In this document: piece after piece, positions 1-7,466 of the stretch
Numbering within the stretch: position 1 is the first letter of the stretch
How the letters are laid out: each line of letters opens with the position of its first letter
NCBI GenBank assembly: GCA_017480345.1
Contig: JAFVAU010000020.1
Span: forward strand, 1 to 35,001
DNA length: 35,001 bases
Direction of reading: 5' to 3'
Source of the DNA: Bacteroidales bacterium
GTDB taxonomy: Bacteria > Bacteroidota > Bacteroidia > Bacteroidales > UBA932
Position numbers and translations under genes: made by a program
The notes under the pieces: model-generated
Databases searched by the model: none
What the model was told of the DNA's origin: nothing
The model's input: only the letters and a program-made list of their open reading frames with translations

Positions 1-129
1 CAGTCGTGGAAAATAAGGCTGACAACGAAAACCAGTCCCAAATCAAACGGCTGTCAACGTAAAACAGTTCTAAATCATTAACCCGTCAACTTTGATCAGT
101 CGTAAGACAGAAATCTGACAACCAAAATC
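1..129. repeat. Tandem array of four 32-bp repeats
   Basis: Four head-to-tail units start at 1, 33, 65 and 97, each opening with CAGT; the first three are exactly 32 bp and the last 33 bp. Read on the minus strand the units share a core like CGTTGACAGCC followed by a T-rich stretch and end in GACTG. The copies are diverged (roughly 60-75% alike by eye) but stay in phase. The array ends 6 bases after the stop codon of the minus-strand comEC-like gene and probably continues to the left, outside the window. There is no constant-repeat/variable-spacer pattern, so it is not a CRISPR. A diverged relative appears at 5342-5500. Function unknown. Confidence 0.8.
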
Positions 130-135
130 AGCAAA

Positions 136-1146
136 TTACAGACAGAGGTGAAGGGCGTCCAGGGCCAGCATGAGCACGGCCGATGAAAGCAGCCCCGTGG
201 TGAGCGGGATGGCCGTGAGGTTGGTGAGGAGGAAGTGCCGGGGGAAGCTGTGGAAGTAGTGCCAGGAGAGGGGAGCGGTGAAAAGCTGGCAGCTGATGCT
301 GAGGGCGGCGCCGTTCCAGATGCGGCGGAAAGGGTCCCATCGGCTCCCGGAGGGATACCAGGATTCCAGGATGGGATAGAGGAGGAAGATGCCGGCCATG
401 GCCAGGTAGGACAGTTGGAAGCCCACGCTGCGGATGACGGAAGGGTCCAGCACCAGCTGCACCAGAAGGGCCAGGCAAAGCACGCGGCTGCCTTTTCTGG
501 GCCGATGCAGCACCCGCAGCAGCTCCCCGATCAGGATGAACAGATAGGCCCGCACGATGGAAGGGGAGGCCCCCGTCATGAGCGTGAAGAAGCCGCCGCC
601 CAGGCCGAAGAGCACGAGGCGGATGATGCCGGCAGCCCGGGAATTCCCCCAGGGGGTCATGAGCTTGTCAAAAAGGAGGTAGATGATGCCCATGTGTAGG
701 CCGGAAAGGGCCAGCAGGTGGGAGGCTCCGCTGGCACGGAAAAGGCCGATGGTTTCCGCCGGAAGGCCGCTTCGGTCGGCCGTCAGGAAGGCCCTCAGCA
801 GGGGCGCAGTGGTGTCGGAGGCGAAGGGGAGGGCATCGATGCGGGCGCGGAGGGCATCGGCCGCCCCGATGGCGAAGATTTGCAGGGCCGACGGGCTTTC
901 CATCACGGGGATGGCCCTTAGGACGGCGCAGAAAAAGCCCAGCAGCAGAAAGCTGAGCAGGATGATGCTGATGGCGGGTTTGTCGGCCATCAGGCGGATT
1001 CTGTCCCGCAGCAGGATTGGAAGGGTGAGGAGGGGAAGAAGCCCGGCCGCCAGCGTACCCGCGGCACCGGCAGAAACGGCCGATCCGGCGAGGATGCCCG
1101 TCGTGAAAACCACTGACAGGGCTTCTATGCTTTTCGCTCCGGTCAT
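136..1146 (-). CDS. Short ComEC/Rec2-type membrane channel protein
   Basis: The 336-residue protein is almost entirely hydrophobic with about eight to ten predicted membrane segments. It carries the ComEC/Rec2 competence-domain signature ASGASHLLALSGLHMG at about residues 138-153, followed by further membrane helices and a GFQLSYLAMAGI-like segment typical of the family. ComEC forms the inner-membrane channel through which single-stranded DNA enters during natural transformation. This copy is short: full-length family members of 600-800 residues carry an N-terminal soluble domain and often a C-terminal metallo-beta-lactamase domain, both absent here. The ATG at 1144-1146 is the only good start; the gene is divergent from ackA, 64 bp away. 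Family assignment is firm; a role in DNA uptake is inferred from the family only. Confidence 0.85.
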   Translation of the reverse strand: MTGAKSIEALSVVFTTGILAGSAVSAGAAGTLAAGLLPLLTLPILLRDRIRLMADKPAISIILLSFLLLGFFCAVLRAIPVMESPSALQIFAIGAADALRARIDALPFASDTTAPLLRAFLTADRSGLPAETIGLFRASGASHLLALSGLHMGIIYLLFDKLMTPWGNSRAAGIIRLVLFGLGGGFFTLMTGASPSIVRAYLFILIGELLRVLHRPRKGSRVLCLALLVQLVLDPSVIRSVGFQLSYLAMAGIFLLYPILESWYPSGSRWDPFRRIWNGAALSISCQLFTAPLSWHYFHSFPRHFLLTNLTAIPLTTGLLSSAVLMLALDALHLCL

Positions 1147-1171
1147 ATGTGCGAAATTAGTAATAATTTCG

Positions 1172-1179
1172 TATCTTTG
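1172..1179 (+). promoter_or_regulatory. Bacteroidota -7 box for ackA
   Basis: TATCTTTG matches the TAnnTTTG -7 consensus of the Bacteroidota housekeeping sigma factor and lies 31 bp before the ackA ATG, giving a leader of about 25 bases. A matching -33 TTTG is not clear. Confidence 0.6.
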
Positions 1180-1210
1180 TAGGACTGTTGCGAAATTAAT
1201 TTTTAGCTAT

Positions 1211-2425
1211 ATGATCATTCTTGTAATCAACTGCGGAAGCTCGTCCATCAAGTACCAGCTTCTGGACATGAAGAGCGACGATGTCTTTGACGTGATTGCC
1301 AAGGGTATTGCAGAGAAAATCGGCCTTCCTGCCGGCATTCTCCAGTATGCTCCCACAGGTAAGGATAAGATTGTGACGGATGTACCCATTCCGGATCACA
1401 AGGAAGGTATGAAACTCATCCTGAAGGCCCTTACGGACCCTCAGACCGGCGTGCTCAGCTCCCTCGAAGACATTGAGGCCGTGGGACACCGCATCGTGCA
1501 GGGCGGAGACTTCTTCTCCGGCAGCGTGCTGGTGAACCAGGATGTGCTGGACAAGATTGCCTTCTGCGCAGATTTTGCCCCGTTGCACAACCCGGCCCAC
1601 CTGCTGGGTATCCACGCCATGCAGGACGCCCTTCCCAGCGTTCCCCAGGTGGTCACCTTTGACACCGCCTTCCACCAGACCATGCCCGCCTACGCCTACA
1701 TGTATGGCCTGCCTTACGAGTATTACGAGAAATTCCGCGTGCGCCGTTACGGTGCCCACGGCACCTCCCACCAGTTCGTGGCCGGTGTGGGCGCCAAGCT
1801 GGCCGGACTGGATATCAACAATTCCAAGATCATCACCTGCCACCTGGGTGCCGGCAGCTCCATCTGCGCCATCCAGAACGGCAAGTGCATAGACACTTCC
1901 ATGGGCTTCTCCCCGCTGGAGGGCATGATCATGGGCACCCGCGTGGGCAACATCGACGCCAATGCCGTCATCTACCTGGAGAACAAACTGGGCGTAACCC
2001 CGGACGAGATGTCCGTGATCCTGAACCGCAAATCCGGCTTCCTGGGCGTTTCCACCAAGACTTCCGACGCCCGCGAACTGGACGAGCTGGCCAACGGCGG
2101 AGATCCCAAGGCCAAGCTGGTGTTCAAGAAGTTCACCTATGACATCATCAAGAATATCGGCTCTTATGTGGCTGCCATGAACGGTGTGGACCTCATTGTC
2201 TTCACCGGCGGTATCGGCGAGCACAATAGCCGTCTGCGCCGCAGGGTGCTGGAGAACTTCTCCTACCTGGGCCTCAAGGTGGATTACGAAGCCAATGTGG
2301 CCTTCGGTGAGGATGCCATCATCACCACGGAAGACTCCAAGGTGAAGGCCGCCCTCATCTGCACCAACGAGGAACTGGTGATTGCCCGTGACACCATGCA
2401 TCTGGTACTGGAAAATCAAGAATAA
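1211..2425 (+). CDS. ackA: Acetate kinase
   Basis: This 404-residue cytoplasmic enzyme interconverts acetyl phosphate plus ADP with acetate plus ATP, giving substrate-level ATP in fermentation. The ASKHA-fold signatures are complete: NCGSSS at residues 7-12, GHRIVQGG near 92-99, DTAFHQTMP from 151, RRYGAHGTSH at 178-187, HLGAGSS at 211-217, FTGGIGEH at 331-338 and TNEELVIARD at 385-394. Length fits acetate kinase (about 400) better than butyrate kinase (about 355). The reading frame is open upstream to 683, but the protein family and the promoter at 1172 place the start at the ATG at 1211. The next gene, a phosphate acyltransferase, begins 5 bases after the stop, so the two make one operon that supplies and uses acyl phosphate. 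Confidence 0.95.
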   Translation: MIILVINCGSSSIKYQLLDMKSDDVFDVIAKGIAEKIGLPAGILQYAPTGKDKIVTDVPIPDHKEGMKLILKALTDPQTGVLSSLEDIEAVGHRIVQGGDFFSGSVLVNQDVLDKIAFCADFAPLHNPAHLLGIHAMQDALPSVPQVVTFDTAFHQTMPAYAYMYGLPYEYYEKFRVRRYGAHGTSHQFVAGVGAKLAGLDINNSKIITCHLGAGSSICAIQNGKCIDTSMGFSPLEGMIMGTRVGNIDANAVIYLENKLGVTPDEMSVILNRKSGFLGVSTKTSDARELDELANGGDPKAKLVFKKFTYDIIKNIGSYVAAMNGVDLIVFTGGIGEHNSRLRRRVLENFSYLGLKVDYEANVAFGEDAIITTEDSKVKAALICTNEELVIARDTMHLVLENQE

Positions 2426-2430
2426 GAAAT

Positions 2431-3336
2431 ATGATTACCAATTTTAACGATTTGTTCGCCGAATTGAAGGCGAATGGCATCTGCAAACGCATGATTGCCG
2501 CCTGGGGCGTAGACTCCCACACCATTGAGGCCGCTTCCCTGGCCAGCGACATGGGCTTCGTAAAGGTTACCCTGGTGGGTGATGCCGATATGATTGCCGA
2601 TGTCTGCAAGGCTGCCAAGATCAATGTGGACAAGTTCACCATCGTGGACATCAAGGACGAGCTCAAGGCTGTGGCCGAGGCCGTGCGCATGGTCCATGAC
2701 GGAGAGGGAGACGTCCTTATGAAGGGTCTCTGCTCCACGGACAAGTTCCTGCGCGCCATCCTGAACAAGGAAGTGGGTCTGCTGCCTCCGAAGGGCCTGC
2801 TGAGCCACGTGGGCGTGATTGAGAACCCCAACTACCACAAGCTCATCTTCATCACGGACATGGCCGTGATTCCGGCTCCGGACTTCCGCCAGAAGGTGAA
2901 GATGGCCGGCTTTGTGACGGGTGTGGCCCGTAGCTTCGGCATCGTTATGCCCAAGATTGCCTTCATCGCCGCCTCCGAGCAGATGCTGGACAGCATGCCC
3001 GCCTGCATCGAGGGTGCCATGCTGGCCAAGATGTGCGACCGCGGCCAGATCAAGGCTATTGGCGACGGTCCGCTGGCCCTGGATGTGGCCATCGACAAGG
3101 AGTCCGTGGAAATCAAGAAGCTCAAGAGCCCGGTGGCCGGAGACGCAGACTGCCTGCTGTTCCCCAACATCGAGAGCGCCAACGTGTTCTGGAAGACCAA
3201 TTCCAAACTGGCCAATGACGTTCGTCAGGCCGGTTTCCTGGTGGGCACCAAGGTCCCTTGCATCCTGGCCTCACGTGCCGATTCCGTTGACGTGAAGCTC
3301 AACTCCATCGCTTCCGCCGTAATGTCTGTGAAATAA
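2431..3336 (+). CDS. Phosphate acyltransferase of the phosphate butyryltransferase (Ptb) type
   Basis: The 301-residue protein belongs to the PTA/PTB family, which moves an acyl group between CoA and phosphate. Its length and the sequence around [17 protein letters not shown] (about residues 91-107) and [11 protein letters not shown] (about 125-135) resemble phosphate butyryltransferases and the catalytic module of Ptb-like fusions more than classical Pta. It lies 5 bases behind acetate kinase, so the natural reading is that it supplies acetyl phosphate to AckA; butyryl- or propionyl-CoA are possible alternative substrates. The ATG at 2431 is preceded by an AATAAGAAAT stretch. Family membership is confident; acyl-chain specificity cannot be read from the sequence. 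Confidence 0.88.
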   Translation: MITNFNDLFAELKANGICKRMIAAWGVDSHTIEAASLASDMGFVKVTLVGDADMIADVCKAAKINVDKFTIVDIKDELKAVAEAVRMVHDGEGDVLMKGLCSTDKFLRAILNKEVGLLPPKGLLSHVGVIENPNYHKLIFITDMAVIPAPDFRQKVKMAGFVTGVARSFGIVMPKIAFIAASEQMLDSMPACIEGAMLAKMCDRGQIKAIGDGPLALDVAIDKESVEIKKLKSPVAGDADCLLFPNIESANVFWKTNSKLANDVRQAGFLVGTKVPCILASRADSVDVKLNSIASAVMSVK

Positions 3337-3342
3337 TTTGTC

Positions 3343-3364
3343 ATGCCCGGCTCCGGCCGGGCAT
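3343..3364 (+). terminator. Hairpin after the phosphate acyltransferase gene (half of a dispersed palindromic repeat)
   Basis: ATGCCCGGC at 3343-3351 pairs perfectly with GCCGGGCAT at 3356-3364 around a TCCG loop, and CTTTTA follows. It could terminate or attenuate transcription between the acyltransferase gene and tpiA. The same sequence block, GTCATGnCCGGCTCCG, also occurs inside arcC and, more diverged, inside the ABC-F gene, so this hairpin is one half of the palindromic element described there. Confidence 0.6.
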
Positions 3365-3382
3365 CTTTTAAACTATAAAAGA

Positions 3383-4138
3383 ATGAGAAAATACATTGTA
3401 GCCGGGAACTGGAAAATGAACACCACCGTTCCCGAGGGCGTAGAACTCGCCAAAGCCGTTGTTGAAAAAGCCAAGGACCTCCCCGCCAACGTGGAACTGG
3501 TTGTGGCCCCTCCTTTCACCCACCTCTACCCCGTGGCCGAGGCCCTCAAGGGTTCCAAGGTGAAGCTGAGCGCCCAGAACTGCGCAGACCATGAGAAGGG
3601 AGCCTATACCGGTGAGGTGGCCGTGAACATGCTCACCTCCATCGGCTGCCAGTACACCATCCTGGGTCACTCCGAGCGCCGTCAGTACTACGGAGAGACG
3701 GATGAGAAGCTGGTTGTGAAGACCAAACTGGCCCTGGAGGCCGGTCTGAAGGTAATCCTCTGCGTGGGTGAGAACCTGGATGAGCGTGAGGCCGGCAAGC
3801 ACTTCGAGGTGGTTACCGCCCAGGTGAGGAACGTCCTCTACAACTTCACCGCCGAGGATATGGGCAGCGTGGTCATCGCTTACGAGCCCGTCTGGGCCAT
3901 CGGCACCGGCAAGACTGCCTCCGCCGCCCAGGCCGAGGAAATCCACGCCTGCATCCGCACCGTCATCGCCGAGAAATTCGGCGCCCAGGTGGCCGACGAC
4001 ATGACCATCCTCTACGGCGGCTCCTGCAAGCCCTCCAACGCCAAGGAACTCTTCGCCGAGAAGGACATCGACGGCGGCCTCATCGGCGGCGCCGCCCTCA
4101 AGGCCGACGACTTCCTGGCCATCGCCACTTCCTTCTGA
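3383..4138 (+). CDS. tpiA: Triosephosphate isomerase
   Basis: This 251-residue TIM-barrel enzyme interconverts dihydroxyacetone phosphate and glyceraldehyde 3-phosphate in glycolysis and gluconeogenesis. All key residues are present: Asn9 and Lys11 in AGNWKMN, the catalytic His96 in GHSERR, and Glu168 in [10 protein letters not shown] with the flexible loop 6 following. The frame is open further upstream to 3338, but the ATG at 3383 gives the canonical [13 protein letters not shown] start and the usual family length. It lies 46 bases after the acyltransferase stop, with a hairpin in between and no recognisable promoter of its own, so it may be transcribed by read-through from ackA. It ends in a strong terminator. 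Confidence 0.97.
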   Translation: MRKYIVAGNWKMNTTVPEGVELAKAVVEKAKDLPANVELVVAPPFTHLYPVAEALKGSKVKLSAQNCADHEKGAYTGEVAVNMLTSIGCQYTILGHSERRQYYGETDEKLVVKTKLALEAGLKVILCVGENLDEREAGKHFEVVTAQVRNVLYNFTAEDMGSVVIAYEPVWAIGTGKTASAAQAEEIHACIRTVIAEKFGAQVADDMTILYGGSCKPSNAKELFAEKDIDGGLIGGAALKADDFLAIATSF

Positions 4139-4160
4139 TAGGATCTACCCCCCCAAAAAA

Positions 4161-4198
4161 AAAAACAGACACCTGCGGAAGCAAGTGTCTGTTTTTAT
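4161..4198 (+). terminator. Strong bidirectional terminator after tpiA
   Basis: AAAAACAGACAC at 4161-4172 pairs with GTGTCTGTTTTT at 4185-4196; inside it TGC/GCA closes a GGAA tetraloop with one C-A mismatch. Both strands show a U-rich tail after the stem. Confidence 0.9.
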
Positions 4199-4269
4199 TA
4201 TAGTTAGTCCTACTGATGACATTACAGGGGAAAGAAATACCGAAGGGAAAGTACAAATGGCCTTTGGAA

Positions 4270-4301
4270 TTTGCATTTTTGAGAATAGATTGTTAATTTT
4301 G
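4270..4301 (+). promoter_or_regulatory. Promoter of the toxin-antitoxin operon
   Basis: TTTG at 4270-4273, a 20-bp spacer and TAATTTTG at 4294-4301 give a full match to the Bacteroidota TTTG-N19-21-TAnnTTTG promoter. The start codon follows 22 bases later. Confidence 0.75.
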
Positions 4302-4316
4302 TACATTATAATGTAC
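4301..4316. promoter_or_regulatory. Perfect 16-bp palindrome, likely antitoxin operator
   Basis: GTACATTATAATGTAC is a perfect palindrome. Its first base is the last base of the -7 box and it covers the expected transcription start. Phd/YefM-type antitoxins autoregulate through such sites, so this is the expected operator of the pair that follows. Confidence 0.7.
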
Positions 4317-4323
4317 TTCTGTT

Positions 4324-4560
4324 ATGGTGGTTATCAGTTCGGCGGAACTCCGCAATAATATGAAAAAGTATTTGGATATGGCACGTACGGAGCGTGTCGT
4401 TATCCAGCGTGGACGGGATGAGTCCTTCGTTCTTATCGCTCAAAACAACGCATCAGAGACCGACCTGGCTCGTGCCATAACCGTGGATGATGTCATTGAA
4501 CGTGTCCGAGAGGGATTGACTGAAATGTTTGAAAGAAAAGAGGCAGAGAAAATTGCGTAG
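4324..4560 (+). CDS. Phd/YefM-type antitoxin
   Basis: The 78-residue protein begins MVVISSAELRNNMKKYLDMA, the N-terminal dimerisation and DNA-binding pattern of the Phd/YefM fold (beta strand, then helix with a Phe/Leu-rich face), followed by RVVIQRGRDESFVLIAQ, the typical second and third strands. The C-terminal half is charged and probably unfolded until it wraps around the toxin. In this family the antitoxin neutralises the toxin and represses its own promoter; the perfect palindrome at 4301-4316 fits that role. The toxin gene starts 3 bases after the stop. Base composition is clearly less GC-rich than tpiA before it, which suggests acquisition. Confidence 0.85.
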   Translation: MVVISSAELRNNMKKYLDMARTERVVIQRGRDESFVLIAQNNASETDLARAITVDDVIERVREGLTEMFERKEAEKIA

Positions 4561-4563
4561 GTT

Positions 4564-4905
4564 ATGAAGGTCCTGTTCCTTCCGGAAGTTGTTAATCAAT
4601 TTATGGAGCTTGCCGAAATCCTTTACGATAAAGGTTATTTTGGCTTCAAAGATGCTGCACTGGAGTATTCTGAGCAACTCTTCCGTGACATCCAGGCCAA
4701 TCTTCCCATTAAAGTAGGAAAGGACGCACCTATTTATTTTGAGCGCTATGGGAGTGATCTCTTTTATTCTGCCTTCCCTCGCAATAAGCATACAATTTGG
4801 TACGTTTTCTACAGCGTGCATAAAGTTGATGGTGAAACGGTCTATCTGGTCCGCTATCTTACCAATAACCATGTTGTGGCTCAGCACTTGAATCTTGAGC
4901 AGTAG
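4564..4905 (+). CDS. RelE/ParE-superfamily toxin
   Basis: The 113-residue protein directly follows the antitoxin gene. Its pattern of an N-terminal strand (MKVLFLPEVVNQFMELAEIL), two helices, and then strands with FERYGSDLFYSAFPRNKHTIWYVFYSV and a final YLVRYLTNNHVVAQHL resembles RelE/ParE-fold toxins, which either cleave mRNA on the ribosome or poison gyrase. The strand YLVRYLTNNHVVAQ replaces the more common VLRILHGRRD ending. I cannot tell RNase from gyrase poison from the sequence. Low GC and lack of any link to the neighbouring metabolic genes suggest a transferred module. Confidence 0.8.
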   Translation: MKVLFLPEVVNQFMELAEILYDKGYFGFKDAALEYSEQLFRDIQANLPIKVGKDAPIYFERYGSDLFYSAFPRNKHTIWYVFYSVHKVDGETVYLVRYLTNNHVVAQHLNLEQ

Positions 4906-5006
4906 TTCAGTGCAGGGTGTGGGAATCATTTGTCGGGTTTCTGACGAGCAAGTGCCGCTTTTTATATAGGCCTCTTTGTATTGACAAATATGGGGATGTG
5001 AGATTG

Positions 5007-5264
5007 GCCGGGACAGGGGGATGCCGGAGGGAATTGACAAAAAAGGGTCCGTGCGGGGGCCTTGCGCAGGGAGCGGTGACCGGGCTGGGGACGGGAGGCC
5101 GATGACGTCAGTCATCAGGCCTTCCGGCTCCGGATTCGGGCATGACGGCGTGTGTTTGACGACCGTTACGGGCCGAAGTGCCCGTAAAAGGGAGGAGTTA
5201 GCCGTCAAGCGAGCGGGTGAGCCCCTTTTTGGGCTGCTGACCGAAGGCGTCCCCCTGTCCCGGC
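5007..5264. repeat. 258-bp element bounded by 19-bp inverted repeats, rich in hairpins
   Basis: GCCGGGACAGGGGGATGCC at 5007-5025 is repeated inverted at 5246-5264 with one mismatch. Inside are a GATGAC/GTCATC inverted repeat (5101-5116), a degenerate copy of the CCGTCATGCCCG palindromic repeat (about 5117-5149), a perfect TTACGGGC/GCCCGTAA hairpin (5166-5173 and 5180-5187) and an AGCCC/GGGCT hairpin around 5219-5235. No reading frame here looks like a protein. It could be a small non-autonomous transposable element, a structured RNA, or a cluster of intergenic repeats. The rest of the 4906-5512 gap holds the repeats at 5342-5500 and otherwise nothing I recognise. Confidence 0.55.
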
Positions 5265-5341
5265 GAACTCAACCATCCGTTTTTTTGTTCCCGTCGGCAC
5301 CATTCTGCTGTAGGTGGGAAGGTTTTCCGCCGCAAGTGGAG

Positions 5342-5500
5342 AATTCTTCCGTCGCTGGCCAATGGTAGTTTCGTCGCGGGTCCCGGAAAATAGGCTGACC
5401 GGCGACGGAAATCAGCCATGAACGACAAAAAGCGTCGCGGGTCGGCGAAAAAATGAGGACCCGCGACACAACGTCACCCCACCTGCGACACAAAACGCAG
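5342..5500. repeat. Degenerate GTCGC repeat cluster related to the array at 1-129
   Basis: The motif GTCGC or its complement GCGAC recurs at about 5351, 5373, 5402, 5434, 5463 and 5485, spaced mostly 22-33 bases. GGAAAATAGGCTGAC at about 5385-5399 matches GGAAAATAAGGCTGAC in the first unit of the array at 1-32 with one base missing. On the minus strand the block ATTTTCCGGGACCCGCGACG recurs about 61 bp away as a near copy. Like the first array it lies directly after the stop codon of a minus-strand gene. Function unknown. Confidence 0.55.
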
Positions 5501-5512
5501 GCCACGGGAATA

Positions 5513-7465
5513 TTACAAATAGTCCTCGAAGTACTGCGTCACTTTGTCCATGAGGTGGATGCGATTGCGGCCGAAGACATTGTGTTCCGCCGTGGGGTAG
5601 GGGAAGTAGTCTACGGGGATTTCCAGGTCTATGCAGCGCTGGATGAAGCTGAGGCTGTGCTGCCACACCACGGTGTTGTCCATGGCGCCCTGGCAGATGA
5701 GGAGCTTGCCCTTGAGGTTCTGGGCCTTGCCGATAAGGGAAGTGGCCTCAAAGCCTTCCGGGTTGGTCTGGGGGGTGTCCATGTAACGCTCTCCATACAT
5801 GATTTCATACCATTTCCAGTCTATGACCGGGCCGCCGGCCACGCCCACTTTGAACACGTCCGGGTAGGTGGTGAGGAGGCTGATGGTCATGAAGCCGCCG
5901 TAGCTCCAGCCGTGTACGCCAATCCGGGAGAAATCCACGTAAGGCAGGCTGCGGAGCCGGTTGATCCCCACCATCTGGTCTTCCATCTCGGAGAGGCCGC
6001 AGCGGCGGTTGATGGCCTTCTCGAAGGCGGCGCCGCGGTTCTGCGTGCCCCGGTTGTCCTGGACATAGACCAGATAGCCTTTCTGGGCCATGAGCATCTC
6101 CCACATGCGGATGTTGCCCAGCCAGGAGTCCTGAACCATCTGACTGTGCGGTCCGCCGTACACATACAGGATGACGGGATACTTCTTGGCCGGGTCGAAG
6201 TCCTTGGGATAGATGAGCCGATAATAGTTCTCAAACCGGCCGTCGGCGGAAGGTACGGTGCCCAGCTCCACTTTGCAGGAGGCATAGTCCTTGAGCGGGT
6301 CCTCTCCAACGTAGAGCTCCTCGTTCACCTTTCCGTCCGTGGAACGGCGGAAGGCCACGGTGGGGGTGGAGGTATTGGACCAGATGTCCAGCAGCCAGCG
6401 GCAGTCCGGCGTGAGCTGCACATGGTGCCAGCCCCGGCCGGAAGTAAGCTGCACCGGCTTGGAGAACTTGGCCTTTTGGACCGCCTTCTTGCGGGGAAGT
6501 TGCAGCGTCATCTTGTAAAGGTGGTTCTGCACCGGCGAATTCTCGGCCGATGTATAAAAGACGGCGCTGCCGTCATTGGCCAGGTACTCGATATCGGCCG
6601 ATGCGGTGGGAAGCCGGCGGATGGCGCCCAACGTATCCACCAGGTAAAGGTTTCGGAAGCCGTCCCGGTTGTCCGTGCGGTAGAGGAAGACGTCCGTGCG
6701 TCCCTTGATGAAATACAGCGGGTCCAGCGGTTCCACCCAGGCCTCGTTGTCCTCCGTGAGGAGGGTGCGCACATAGTTGCCGTCGCAGGCCCTGTACTGG
6801 TTCAGTTTCAGGTGGTGCTGGCTGCGGTCCAGAATCTGGGCGAAGATGTACTTGGAATCCGGGCTCCAGGAGATGTTGGTGATATAGCGCTCCGTGGTGA
6901 AATCGTCCACCTGGAGGTAGGCGGTGCGGCCCGTGGCAAAGTCATAGACGCCCACGGCCACCTCCTCGGAGTCCATCCCGTTCATGGGATACTTGATCTG
7001 CCGGAGCTCTCCGGTGCGGGTCTGGATGTCCAGAAGCGGGAACCAGCTAACCTTGTTCTGGTCTTTGCGGTAGAAGGCCACGGCCGAGCTGTCCGGGCTC
7101 ATGTACCAGCCGTCGTTGATGCCGAACTCGTTGCGGCTCACCGTTTCTCCATAGACCAGGTTGGGTCCGTCGGAGGGGGCTATCACGAAGTTGAGCTCCT
7201 TCTCGAAGTCCTTGGCATAGAGGCTGCCTTTCTCCTGGTAGAGGGCATATCGGCCCTGGGGATGACGGGCGGGCTTGTCGGAGACGGTGCCGTCGGCCTG
7301 AAGGAACAGGCGCGGTCCGCGGGCATAGCCTATCCCCCGGTAGATGGCTTCCTCCATGGTGAGGTCCTTGCCCGGATGGGCTTCTCTCACATCGATGACG
7401 CGGTTCTGCGCAAAAGAAAAAGTGCAGGCGCAAAAGACACCTGCAGCCAAGACAAGAGCTCTCAT
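5513..7465 (-). CDS. Exported dipeptidyl-peptidase-IV-like S9 protease
   Basis: The 650-residue protein starts with a signal peptide (MRALVLAAGVFCACTFSFAQ) and is therefore periplasmic or surface-located. An N-terminal beta-propeller typical of S9B enzymes (about residues 40-400, with repeated SPDS/TPDC blade signatures) is followed by an alpha/beta-hydrolase domain with Ser521 in GWSYGG, Asp596 in GAMDN and His628 in AEHNV as catalytic triad. DPP-IV-type enzymes remove X-Pro or X-Ala dipeptides from peptide N-termini and serve peptide feeding in Bacteroidota. An in-frame ATG lies 33 bases upstream at 7498, but it would overlap the preceding gene; I chose 7465 because it leaves a 1-base gap and a normal signal peptide. 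Family is certain, exact specificity inferred. Confidence 0.93.
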   Translation of the reverse strand: MRALVLAAGVFCACTFSFAQNRVIDVREAHPGKDLTMEEAIYRGIGYARGPRLFLQADGTVSDKPARHPQGRYALYQEKGSLYAKDFEKELNFVIAPSDGPNLVYGETVSRNEFGINDGWYMSPDSSAVAFYRKDQNKVSWFPLLDIQTRTGELRQIKYPMNGMDSEEVAVGVYDFATGRTAYLQVDDFTTERYITNISWSPDSKYIFAQILDRSQHHLKLNQYRACDGNYVRTLLTEDNEAWVEPLDPLYFIKGRTDVFLYRTDNRDGFRNLYLVDTLGAIRRLPTASADIEYLANDGSAVFYTSAENSPVQNHLYKMTLQLPRKKAVQKAKFSKPVQLTSGRGWHHVQLTPDCRWLLDIWSNTSTPTVAFRRSTDGKVNEELYVGEDPLKDYASCKVELGTVPSADGRFENYYRLIYPKDFDPAKKYPVILYVYGGPHSQMVQDSWLGNIRMWEMLMAQKGYLVYVQDNRGTQNRGAAFEKAINRRCGLSEMEDQMVGINRLRSLPYVDFSRIGVHGWSYGGFMTISLLTTYPDVFKVGVAGGPVIDWKWYEIMYGERYMDTPQTNPEGFEATSLIGKAQNLKGKLLICQGAMDNTVVWQHSLSFIQRCIDLEIPVDYFPYPTAEHNVFGRNRIHLMDKVTQYFEDYL

Positions 7466-7466
7466 A

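Noticed and set aside
1-129. CRISPR array
   Set aside because: Units are contiguous and similarly diverged along their whole length, with no constant repeat and variable spacer, and no cas genes are near.
683-1210. Upstream extension of the ackA reading frame
   Set aside because: It overlaps the comEC-like gene on the other strand, adds residues foreign to acetate kinase, and lies before the promoter box at 1172.
1196-2419. 407-residue open frame on the minus strand opposite ackA
   Set aside because: It is an antisense shadow of a GC-rich gene; its peptide is a low-complexity run of His, Gly and Val with no family features.
4453-5208. 251-residue minus-strand frame across the toxin-antitoxin pair
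   Set aside because: It is antisense to two well-supported small genes and runs into the hairpin-rich region.
5007-5264. RNase P RNA, tmRNA or 6S RNA in the gap
   Set aside because: The conserved cores of RNase P RNA and tmRNA are not present; the 6S idea rests only on a long imperfect hairpin and was not strong enough.
5021-5368. Plus-strand frames in the 4906-5512 gap
   Set aside because: Their peptides are composition artefacts of GC-rich inverted repeats and have no promoter or ribosome site.
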